A stretch of DNA of 32,348 nucleotides from an uncultured Pseudomonadota bacterium. Lineage in GTDB: Bacteria; Myxococcota_A; UBA9042; PHBI01; CALCNF01. The notes below the pieces were generated by a model. The model did no database searches and had not been told where the DNA came from. It was given only the letters and a program-made list of their open reading frames with translations. Location: the NCBI GenBank assembly GCA_937897815.1, contig CALCNF010000041.1:1-32348 (forward strand). The letters run 5' to 3'. Every line of letters begins with the position of its first letter. Within the stretch, counting starts at the first letter, position 1. Positions 17,601 through 25,312 of the stretch are shown one piece after another. Both the position numbers and the translations under genes were made by a program.

Positions 17601-20600
17601 AATTGTCCCCTGGGCGTGAACCCGGTTCAGGGCGACATCGACGGCGATGGTCTGGGCGACACCTGCGACACGGACATCGATGGGGATGACGTCCTCAACG
17701 CCTCCGACAACTGCGTTCAGGTCGCCAACGCGACTCAGGTCGATCTGGACGGCGATGGCATCGGTGACGCCTGCGATCCCGATCTGGATGGCGATGGGCT
17801 GCTGGACGGTTCCCAGGATCTCGACGACGACCAGGATGGCGTCATCGATGGGGATGACAACTGTGAGAGCACCCCCAACGCGGACCAGAATAATCTCGAC
17901 GGCGACGATTTCGGTGACGCTTGCGATGCCGATCAGGACGGCGACGGCGTGATCGACACCCAGGACGCCGATGACGATGAGGACGGCGTTCTCGATCTCG
18001 CCGACAACTGCTCGACCATCCCCAACGTCTCTCAAGACGATCTGGACGGGGACGGCCTGGGCGACGTCTGCGACGCGGACATCGACGGTGATGGCGTCTT
18101 GAACGCGGCCGATAAGGACGACGACAACGACGGATTCCAGGACGAATGTATCCCCGGGATCGATCCGTCGGACTGTGTCTCTGACAACTGCACGACCAAG
18201 GCCAATGACGACCAGATCGACTCCGACTTCGACGGGGAGGGTGACGTCTGTGACGCCGATGATGACGGCGACGGTGTCGACGACGCCTCCGATCTCTGTC
18301 CCCTGCTGGCGACCTTAGCCGCTGGCGCGGGCGACCAGGACTGCGAGGACGACGCAGCTTGTGGAGAGGGGACCTACTGCGCTCCCTCCGGCCTGTGCCA
18401 TGTGGGCCACCTCGATCTGGACGGCGACGGTCTTGGCAACGCATGCGACTCGGACGTCGACGGCGACAACGTCACCGATGGTGACGGCTCCTTTCCCTGC
18501 CAGCACGGCCAGATCTACGCCTGCGACGACAACTGTCCGATGGTGTTCAACGCCTCTCAGGCTGACACCGATGGCGACCAGCAGGGCAACGCCTGCGACG
18601 GGGACGACGACAACGACGGAGTGCCCGATGACGGCGTCGAGGGTGAGGTTCCCTGCGCCTCGGGTCAGCTCTCAAGCTGCGATGACAACTGTCCTCTGCT
18701 CGCCAACTCTTTCCAGCTCGACCTGGACGGCGACGGCCTCGGTGATGTCTGCGATGAGGACGACGATGGCGACGGCGTGGACGACGTCGAGGACAACTGC
18801 GCGACCCTGTCGAACCCGGCTCAGGCCAACGCGGATGGGGATCCCCTCGGGGACCTCTGCGATCCGGATGTGGATGGAGACAACGCCCCCAACGAGATCG
18901 ACAACTGCCCGGGCATCCTCAACATCGCGCAGGCGGATGACGATGGAGATGATCTGGGCGACCTCTGCGACAACTGCCCAGACGTCGCCAACCCTCAGCA
19001 GGATGATCTCGATGGCGATGGCCTCGGAGATGGCTGCGATGAGGACCGCGATGGCGACGGCTTCGACAACGGCGACGACAATTGTCCGAACAACTCCAAC
19101 GCCGACCAGGCCGATCAAGACGGCGACTCCACCGGCGACGTCTGTGATAGCGACATCGATGGAGACACGAAGGCGAACTTCGATGACAACTGCCCGCTCA
19201 TCCCCAACGTCGGCCAGGCCGACACGGACCTGGACGGCTTCGGTGACGCTTGTGACCTCGACGACGCCGATCTCGATGGCATCAAGGATCACGTCGACAA
19301 CTGTGACCTGCTCGCGAACCCGCAGCAGGAGGACATGGACCAGGACGGCGTGGGCGATCTCTGTGACGACGACCAGGATGGCGATGGTTTTGCCAACGGG
19401 AGCGACAACTGCCCGGAGACCATGAACGCACCTCCATCGGTCGGCGAGCTTCAGACCGATCAGGATCAGGACGGCCTGGGGGACGCCTGTGACCTCGATG
19501 ATGACAACGACGGCATCCCCGATACGCTCGATAACTGTCCCGAGGACGTGAACCCGGATCAGGCCAACCTCAATGAGCTCGACGAGCTCGCGGATCCCAA
19601 CCTGGCAGTGGAGGGTGACGCGTGTGACCACGATGACGACGGTGACGGGACCCCTGACGACGTCGATCTGGACGACGACGATGACGGAGTCGCCGATGAC
19701 CTGGATAACTGCCCGCTGGTCGTGAACGCCGAGCAGGACAATCAGGACGGTGACGGACTGGGTGATGCCTGTGATGGGGACATCGATGGGGACGACACCG
19801 AGAACCTGAGCGACAACTGTCCTTGGACCCCCAACGTCTCTCAGGCCGATCTGGATCTGGACGGCGTGGGCGACGCTTGTGACGAAGACCTAGACGGCGA
19901 TGGTCAGACCAACGACGTGGACGTGGATGACGATGGCGATCTTGTCGCTGACGGCGTCGACAATTGCCCCCACGCCTACAACGTCAACCAGCAGGACCTC
20001 GACTACGATGACGTGGGCGACGCCTGTGACAACTGCGCGTACGACTACAACGATCAGCAAGGCGATCTCGATCAAGATGAGATCGGCGACCTCTGTGATG
20101 ATGACGCGGACGGCGACAAGATCCTCGAGGACGGGGCCGAAGACGAGGTCGACCCCTGCGAGTCGGGCCAGTCGGCAGGCTGCGATGACAACTGCCCAGA
20201 GGTCTCCAATCACGATCAGCAGGACACAGACGCCGATGGTGTCGGTGACGCCTGCGACCTGTGCCCGCTGGTCCCCAACGCTGGCCAGGAGGACGTGGAC
20301 TTTGACGGTGTCGGTGACGCGTGCGCCGGCGACAGCGATGGTGACGGGACGCCTGACGCTCTGGACCTCTGTCCTACGCTCCAGAACCCGTCGACCGCTA
20401 CCCTCGACACCGATGGAGACGGCGTTGGTGACGACTGCGATAACTGCAAGGGCGAGTCGAACCCCAGTCAGGCAAACCTGGACGGCGATAACCAGGGGGA
20501 CAAGTGCGACGCCGACGGAGACGCCGACGGCATTGGCTACAGCTTCAACAAGCCGAACACCGAGGAGGCCTGCACGGGTGTCCCGGATCCCGATGACGGA

Positions 20601-23600
20601 GATCCCGCGACCGAGGAGAATGACGGAACCAAGGAGTGTGTGGACAACTGTCCGCTGGTCTACAACCCGACCCAGTCCGACACCGATCAGGATGGCCTTG
20701 GCGACGCCTGCGATCCGGACGCTGATGACGATCTCATTCTCGTCTCCGATGGCGACAACTGTCCTCTCGTGTCCAACCCCAACCAGGCAGACCTGGATGG
20801 CGATGGGGTAGGCGACGTCTGCGATGACGATCAGGACGGCGACTCGATCGCCAATGAGCTCGACAACTGCGCGCTCATCGCCAACGCGCCGCCGACCGTG
20901 GGTACGGAGCAGCTCGACCTCGACGGTGACGGGTTAGGTGATGTCTGTGACCTCGACCTGGACGGAGACTCGATCGCCAACGACGAGGACAACTGCCCCT
21001 ACGCGGTCAACGCTCCGGCCCTCTTCGGAGCCCAGCAGTCCGATCTCGATGGCGACGGCCTGGGCGACGCTTGTGATCCTGACTCGGATGGTGACGCCAT
21101 CGGGAACGTCGTTGACCTCTGCAAGGCGGTGGGCGTCGATGTCGACGGTATTCCTGTCCTGGGTCGCTACGATGCGAACGCTGCGATTCCATCAACGGAG
21201 TGCGTCGGTGGTTTCTGCGCCTACGATACTTCGAAGGAATGCACGACGAGCGCGGACTGTCAGAACCTCTGCGATGACCGCGACGCGGACGGGATTCCCA
21301 CGGAGCGAGACAACTGTCCCATCACGGACAACGGCGGCATTGAACAAGCAGATATCGAAACAATGCAGCTCGACAGCAACGCCGACGGCGTGGGTGACGC
21401 GTGCTCAGCTGATCCGGACGCCGACACGATTCCGCTCACGATCGACAACTGTCCCGCCGTGGCGAACCCGGATCAGCTCGACAGCGACGGGGATGGTCTT
21501 GGTGATCTGTGTGATCCCTGCGCGAACATTGCGGCGACGGTGATCAACGACGCGGCCGGGGCTCCCAAGGCCTGCACGATCGATCTTCATTGCGGTGAAC
21601 CGACCGAGGCCTATTGCTCCTTGGCGACCCAGACCTGTCGGGCTCGTCACGGAGACATGGACGGTGACGGTCTGGGCAATATCTGTGACACGGATCAGGA
21701 CGGCGATGGTACGCCCGAGTATCTCAACGACGCCTCCAAGCTCCCCTGCACCTCAGGGGCGATCACGGGCTGCGCCGACAACTGCCCCGAGCTCCCGAAC
21801 CCGGCCCAGCTCGATGATGATGGGGACGGCAAGGGCAACCGCTGCGAGATTGACGCGGACGGTGACTGGATCCTCGACGCCGATGACAACTGCCCGCTGG
21901 TGGCCAACCCGGGTCAGGAGGATCTGGACTTCGACGGTGAGGGTGACGCCTGTGACCTGGACAAGGACGGAGACAACCTGACCTGCTGCGCCGTGACCGA
22001 CACCCCGGGCTGCATCGACAACGCGGCCACCGAGGCCTGCGTGTGCGCGATGGACCCCTTCTGCTGCGCGCAGAGCTGGGACAGCATCTGCGTGGCTGAG
22101 GCGAGCCAGTACTGCGAGAACCCCTGCACCTGCACGGGCAACGTCTGCGCGGACAGCTGTCCCAACGACGTGGACACGACCCAGGCCGACGCCGACATGG
22201 ACGGCGTGGGTGATGTCTGTGACAACTGCCCGAACGCCGTAAACTTCGACCAGGCTGACCTGGACGGTGATCAGGTGGGCGACGTCTGTGACCTCGACAT
22301 CGACACCGATGGCGTCTTCAACAGCCACGACACCTGCATGCTCGCCGTGAACCCCTTCCTGGGCGGGATCGAGCAGCCCAACGCAGACAACGATGCCTAT
22401 GGAGACGTGTGTGACGGGGATGATGATGGTGACGGGATCCCCGATGTCATGGACAACTGTCCGCTCTTGGCCAACGTCGATCAGAACGATCTCGATGGAG
22501 ACCTCATCGGAGATCTCTGCGACACCGACGCTGATGGCGACGGGGTCGCGAACGAGGAGGACAATTGTCGCGGACAGCACAATCCACCGGCTGTGCCGGG
22601 ACTCGCTCAGGCGGACGCCGATGCCGACGGGATTGGAGACGCCTGCGAGCCTCAATGCTCGGAAGCTGTACTCGCGCTCAATAACGATGATGACGACATC
22701 CTGAACAATGACTGTGATGTGGACGCCCTGGGTGAGTTCTTCGACGATCCTTGTGTCACTGGACAGACTGAGGGCTGTGACGACAACTGCATCGGTGTGA
22801 CCAACCCGGATCAAAAGGACACAGACGGAGATGGCCTTGGAGATGCCTGTGACCCCGATGCCGATGGCGATGGGATCCTCGACGCCGCGTCGGACAACTG
22901 CCTGGGTCTGGCCAACGCCGGACAGGAAGACGATGACAATGACAACATCGGTAACTCCTGCGATCCGGACGTCGATGGCGACGGCATCCTCGAGGATGGA
23001 AATGTCGGCGCGGTCGCCTGCAACGCGCCGTTGGTCACGGATTGCGATGACAACTGTCCGCGGGAATCTAACCCAGCTCAGATCGATACGGACAATGACG
23101 GTCTGGGAGACGCCTGCGATCTCGACACCGATCAGGACGGCGTTCTGAACGCCTTCTCGGGGAACGCATTGCTCTGCATCTCGGGCCAGAACGTCGGGTG
23201 CAGTGACAACTGTCCTGACGACCCCAACCCGACGCAGCTGAACTCGGATCTTGATCTTGAGCTGGCGTTCAACACCAACCCCCAGGAGGGTGACGCCTGT
23301 GACGACGACCTCGATCAGGACAAAATCGATGACACGGTCGATCCCAACAGCGGGGACCCCGTCGATAACTGCGCCGAGATCTACAACCCGACGCAGACCG
23401 ACGCGGACGGGGATGGGCTGGGTAACCTCTGCGACATCTGTCCAGACGCCACGGACGTTGGCCAGGACGACAGCGATGGTGATGGACGAGGTGATGCCTG
23501 CGACACCTGTCCTGAGGTCGTATCTCCGCCGATATTTAAGGAGGACACGGCGCTCTGCTCGGGGAATGGAGACTGCGATACCGGTGAGTTCTGCTCCATC

Positions 23601-24662
23601 ACAGGTCGCTGCCAAAAGGACTGTACCTTGTTCATCGACGCCGATGAGGCCGCTACGGTTGCGGAGCACCTGGCGAGCCTGGACAACCTGCCCGACACCA
23701 ATGATGCGGACTACCCGTGCACCGCAGATCAGTACTGCGCGACGGATGGCACCTGCCGTGTCGAGCACCCGAACGCGGACAGCGACGCGCTCGGTGACGC
23801 TTGCGACAACTGTGACGATCACAACAACACCCTCGAGTACTGCCAAGCCAACCCCATGGCCTGCTCGGGTCCCATGGCGAACATCGCCTGCGCGAATGAG
23901 GCGGCCTGCGGCGTGGCGGATTGCGTGACCTACGGGTCCGGAGATTTCTGTCGGTTCACGGAGTGCACGATGACGTCGGAGTGCGGTTCCGCGGTCACAG
24001 AGGTCCTGGGCACTTGCTCGGACGACGACCAGGTCACGTGCTCCTCGGCTGAGGACTGCGCGGGTGTGGATGCCCTGTGTGAGGGCTATGTGGCGCCGGA
24101 CGAGTATTGCTCGGCCGAGGGCGTGTGCGTCAGCGATCAGCAGGACACCGACGGTGATGGTGACGGTGACGCATGCGACACCGACTCCGATGATGACGGC
24201 ATGGACGACGCCTTCGAGGTACGGTTCAACACGTGCCATCACGAGTGCGCGACCGGCGGTCAGTGTTATGACGACGAGGAGTGTGACCCGGACAACTGCG
24301 CCAACTGCGATGCCTTCAACCCGCTCAATCGCGGTGAGGAGGCCCTGGATTACGACGGCGACGGCCTGACCAACATCCAGGAGTTTGAGCTCAAGGGGAC
24401 GTACAGCTCGTGGACCGATCCGACGAACGCCGACACCGACGGTGGTGGTCGAACGGACGGGCAGGAGATCCTCCAGGACGGGACCGATCCAACCAACCCG
24501 AACGATGACCTGCAGCCCAACCCGAACACCTGCAAGAAGAGCTGCGGCGGTCACTCCAAGACCGGCGGTTGCTGGTGCGACTACATCTGCTTCCAGCTTG
24601 GAGACTGCTGCCAGGACGTCTGCAGCCACTGCAGCGGCAAGTTCCCCAGTAAATGCTACTGA
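14637..24662 (+). CDS. Giant TSP3-repeat lipoprotein with C-terminal somatomedin-B-like domain
   Basis: 3341 residues. The N-terminus has a positive n-region, a hydrophobic core and lipobox LSGC (Cys21, codon at 14697), predicting a lipoprotein; there is no Asp at +2, which fits outer-membrane sorting. Residues about 22-525 form a beta-rich module I do not recognise as a known enzyme. Part of it (ARVIAQDAEGRQ, then EEIPGS) resembles beta-sandwich modules that follow hydrolase domains in other bacteria, a weak likeness. From about residue 530 to 3290 there is a Cys-type TSP3 array (DNCP...N..Q.DLDGDGLGD.CD) with Cys-rich inserts, one CC..WD module and a Cys cluster near 23556-24140. The last 45 residues are a somatomedin-B-like knot. 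Its start overlaps the upstream stop and its end overlaps the next start. Inferred: a long calcium-binding surface rod tethered by lipid at one end with a binding knob at the other. Confidence 0.95.
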   Translation: MKMISLRSLAVLTALTLLSGCVASEAEPFDALNADTIEEPTVESLARLAPASAEKIELADHDLSRLFDGDVCDPAVVPGCRATLVGQRWMDNINRVLREGASEGYAVLTSEFLAGEMDLAIFGAQSIDQLDPQDSLALRQEIAFWFATQYGHDTAVGGTVSSSALDAAALLFDALQDASGETWRIGVVGFDASQDLHEARAVTPAFFRPRDGELVTLVTSDSYEGTGSGELTLDLPQKSWAYEEFAAGSTLDGNRLWLTRSSARRDAQPCPFCKPSADADAPAAPRQLLVDGPARVIAQDAEGRQTAFLSGQVIEEIPGSNVRAVFTGDDVPPRQLFLPPSGEVTILASGRPAPEFTVQPATRVELYAPNFVAGTGTIETPEGQTDTIRIQNAGKRLSFSTWHGDGANVFIASDAGDQPVLFELETTGVGTGQSLWIQLDEEEGVVLLDMTAEATLRGTFSFTIQRGLDRLTYVSSLDLRARGQYRLHYRDWVGPGLPMTVDVDLQPDGAVDHTIELSGCTVAEGCEHLEGFDDDGVPGALDNCPSIANVDQADLDGDGLGDACDADIDGDGVDELGALEGSVPCPDQVTVECDDNCPGIHNPTQADLDGDFLGDACDDDLDGDGVPDDGSLNGVQVCNAPFILGCDDNCPLIVNEDQEDFDDDGVGDACDADIDGDAIVEDPTLESCAGTTENCNDNCPNLWNPLQEDLDGDGLGDPCDADDDADGIADLGDNCPLLANPQQADLDSDAIGDLCETDLDGDGIGEDGDEDQAADNPCEPGQKTECDDNCPLNFNPEQEDLDGDGVGDVCDTNPDGDAFDGAADLCPMMATIEQKDDDGDGLGDACQDTDGDGVLDDGALDGIVASLKLCGPELLTDCDDNCPQSANADQADSDGDGLGDVCDPDADNDGLANELDICPLHPDPEQGDMDGDGIGDPCDDDVDGDGAPNDTDTCALIADPDHPDQDQDGVGDACDDDIDGDAVPNATDNCPLGVNPVQGDIDGDGLGDTCDTDIDGDDVLNASDNCVQVANATQVDLDGDGIGDACDPDLDGDGLLDGSQDLDDDQDGVIDGDDNCESTPNADQNNLDGDDFGDACDADQDGDGVIDTQDADDDEDGVLDLADNCSTIPNVSQDDLDGDGLGDVCDADIDGDGVLNAADKDDDNDGFQDECIPGIDPSDCVSDNCTTKANDDQIDSDFDGEGDVCDADDDGDGVDDASDLCPLLATLAAGAGDQDCEDDAACGEGTYCAPSGLCHVGHLDLDGDGLGNACDSDVDGDNVTDGDGSFPCQHGQIYACDDNCPMVFNASQADTDGDQQGNACDGDDDNDGVPDDGVEGEVPCASGQLSSCDDNCPLLANSFQLDLDGDGLGDVCDEDDDGDGVDDVEDNCATLSNPAQANADGDPLGDLCDPDVDGDNAPNEIDNCPGILNIAQADDDGDDLGDLCDNCPDVANPQQDDLDGDGLGDGCDEDRDGDGFDNGDDNCPNNSNADQADQDGDSTGDVCDSDIDGDTKANFDDNCPLIPNVGQADTDLDGFGDACDLDDADLDGIKDHVDNCDLLANPQQEDMDQDGVGDLCDDDQDGDGFANGSDNCPETMNAPPSVGELQTDQDQDGLGDACDLDDDNDGIPDTLDNCPEDVNPDQANLNELDELADPNLAVEGDACDHDDDGDGTPDDVDLDDDDDGVADDLDNCPLVVNAEQDNQDGDGLGDACDGDIDGDDTENLSDNCPWTPNVSQADLDLDGVGDACDEDLDGDGQTNDVDVDDDGDLVADGVDNCPHAYNVNQQDLDYDDVGDACDNCAYDYNDQQGDLDQDEIGDLCDDDADGDKILEDGAEDEVDPCESGQSAGCDDNCPEVSNHDQQDTDADGVGDACDLCPLVPNAGQEDVDFDGVGDACAGDSDGDGTPDALDLCPTLQNPSTATLDTDGDGVGDDCDNCKGESNPSQANLDGDNQGDKCDADGDADGIGYSFNKPNTEEACTGVPDPDDGDPATEENDGTKECVDNCPLVYNPTQSDTDQDGLGDACDPDADDDLILVSDGDNCPLVSNPNQADLDGDGVGDVCDDDQDGDSIANELDNCALIANAPPTVGTEQLDLDGDGLGDVCDLDLDGDSIANDEDNCPYAVNAPALFGAQQSDLDGDGLGDACDPDSDGDAIGNVVDLCKAVGVDVDGIPVLGRYDANAAIPSTECVGGFCAYDTSKECTTSADCQNLCDDRDADGIPTERDNCPITDNGGIEQADIETMQLDSNADGVGDACSADPDADTIPLTIDNCPAVANPDQLDSDGDGLGDLCDPCANIAATVINDAAGAPKACTIDLHCGEPTEAYCSLATQTCRARHGDMDGDGLGNICDTDQDGDGTPEYLNDASKLPCTSGAITGCADNCPELPNPAQLDDDGDGKGNRCEIDADGDWILDADDNCPLVANPGQEDLDFDGEGDACDLDKDGDNLTCCAVTDTPGCIDNAATEACVCAMDPFCCAQSWDSICVAEASQYCENPCTCTGNVCADSCPNDVDTTQADADMDGVGDVCDNCPNAVNFDQADLDGDQVGDVCDLDIDTDGVFNSHDTCMLAVNPFLGGIEQPNADNDAYGDVCDGDDDGDGIPDVMDNCPLLANVDQNDLDGDLIGDLCDTDADGDGVANEEDNCRGQHNPPAVPGLAQADADADGIGDACEPQCSEAVLALNNDDDDILNNDCDVDALGEFFDDPCVTGQTEGCDDNCIGVTNPDQKDTDGDGLGDACDPDADGDGILDAASDNCLGLANAGQEDDDNDNIGNSCDPDVDGDGILEDGNVGAVACNAPLVTDCDDNCPRESNPAQIDTDNDGLGDACDLDTDQDGVLNAFSGNALLCISGQNVGCSDNCPDDPNPTQLNSDLDLELAFNTNPQEGDACDDDLDQDKIDDTVDPNSGDPVDNCAEIYNPTQTDADGDGLGNLCDICPDATDVGQDDSDGDGRGDACDTCPEVVSPPIFKEDTALCSGNGDCDTGEFCSITGRCQKDCTLFIDADEAATVAEHLASLDNLPDTNDADYPCTADQYCATDGTCRVEHPNADSDALGDACDNCDDHNNTLEYCQANPMACSGPMANIACANEAACGVADCVTYGSGDFCRFTECTMTSECGSAVTEVLGTCSDDDQVTCSSAEDCAGVDALCEGYVAPDEYCSAEGVCVSDQQDTDGDGDGDACDTDSDDDGMDDAFEVRFNTCHHECATGGQCYDDEECDPDNCANCDAFNPLNRGEEALDYDGDGLTNIQEFELKGTYSSWTDPTNADTDGGGRTDGQEILQDGTDPTNPNDDLQPNPNTCKKSCGGHSKTGGCWCDYICFQLGDCCQDVCSHCSGKFPSKCY
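16230..24200 (+). repeat. TSP3 array of the giant lipoprotein
   Basis: The run of DNCP...N..Q.D.DGDG.GD.CD units is nearly all Cys-type, unlike the mixed array of the first gene. The regular paired Cys suggest a disulfide-stabilised calcium rod. Many units carry a linker of the form DDG...PC..GQ...CDDNCP at the same place (for example 16387-16425, 16965-17010, 18496-18540, 20154-20200). Confidence 0.93.
21984..22133 (+). other. CC...CC..WD..C module inside the lipoprotein array
   Basis: The module opens TCCAVTDTPGC, continues ACVCAMDPFCCAQSWDSICV and ends QYCENPC. It is the compact form of the module at 3550-3753 in the first gene, with the same Cys order and the WD.IC core. It replaces part of one TSP3 unit. 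Confidence 0.75.
24531..24659 (+). other. Somatomedin-B-like Cys knot at the C-terminus
   Basis: The Cys pattern is C-x3-C-x8-C-x-C-x3-C-x5-CC-x3-C, with CKKSC, CWCDYIC and GDCCQDVC cores. Vitronectin's somatomedin B domain has almost the same spacing (C-x3-C-x9-C-x-C-x3-C-x5-CC-x5-C) and the same C.CD..C and CC.D cores. Two or three further Cys follow. In animals these domains mediate protein-protein binding. This one forms the tip of the lipoprotein. Confidence 0.8.
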
Positions 24663-25312
24663 TTCACACCCCACATACGCGCGACTCGAGCCCATGGAGG
24701 GCTTGGGCGCTCGCCCTGGTGATGGCGATGGTGCTCGTGGCCTGCCTCGATGAGCGGGACACCTACATCGTCGATCACATGCCCGACTGCATGCTCGGCT
24801 GCGAAGATCGATGCCTCTCTCAGCACGTCGGCGCGTGCCAGATGGCCTGCGAGGAGAGCTGGTCCTGGTCCCTGGGCCTGACGTTGCCTGTCTGCGGCTT
24901 CGAGTGGGAGGAGGTCGATGAGCACTGCAGAGGCTCAGGCGCCGGCTGCCTGGAGGTCTACGGACCGAAGCTCGGTACGAGCGACGCGGCCGATGAGCTG
25001 TGCGAGGCGTCTATCGCGACCTGGGAGGCCTGTATGGGCGGCTCCTATGTGCTGGACTGTCGCTGGCAGTGTCAGTCCTCCTGTGACGCGGAGGGGCTCG
25101 CGGCTTGTGAGGCCGCCTGCGAGGGCAACTGGAGCTGGATCGATCGCCTGGGAACCGGTCTGTGTCTTTCGGCGCGTAACGCCGTAGATCAGGCCTGCGG
25201 CACCGCGCGCGAGTGCTCGGCCGAGGGGCCTATCTTCGCCACCTCGGCGATCACCGAGGCCTGCAGCCAGGCCTTGAGCACCTGGACCACCTGCTATGAG
25301 GGTCTGAACTAA
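24653..25312 (+). CDS. Small Cys-rich lipoprotein with internal duplication
   Basis: 219 residues. A hydrophobic core ends in lipobox LVAC (Cys31), predicting a lipoprotein. The mature part holds two related halves: C.LGCEDRC...ACQMACEESWSW ending PVC, and CQSSCD...ACEAACEGNWSWI ending GLC. Each has paired Cys, an AC..AC helix and a WSW signature, followed by a helical stretch (LCEASIATWEAC, then ACSQALSTWTTC). I do not recognise the family. The ATG at 24653 overlaps the upstream gene by 10 nt and has no good Shine-Dalgarno sequence, so translation is probably coupled. GTG/ATG codons near 24719-24728 are in frame but would remove most of the signal peptide. Inferred: an accessory or partner of the giant surface proteins. 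Confidence 0.88.
   Translation: MLLIHTPHTRDSSPWRAWALALVMAMVLVACLDERDTYIVDHMPDCMLGCEDRCLSQHVGACQMACEESWSWSLGLTLPVCGFEWEEVDEHCRGSGAGCLEVYGPKLGTSDAADELCEASIATWEACMGGSYVLDCRWQCQSSCDAEGLAACEAACEGNWSWIDRLGTGLCLSARNAVDQACGTARECSAEGPIFATSAITEACSQALSTWTTCYEGLN
25298..25302 (+). promoter_or_regulatory. Ribosome binding site for the 25313 gene
   Basis: GAGGG lies 10 nt before the ATG at 25313, within the end of the upstream gene, whose TAA stop directly abuts that ATG. It favours the first of the two consecutive ATG codons. Confidence 0.5.

Noticed and set aside
21753-24695. Minus-strand open frame of 980 codons opposite the lipoprotein gene
   Set aside because: Same antisense effect as above; composition is V/I/R/G-rich with no recognisable domain.
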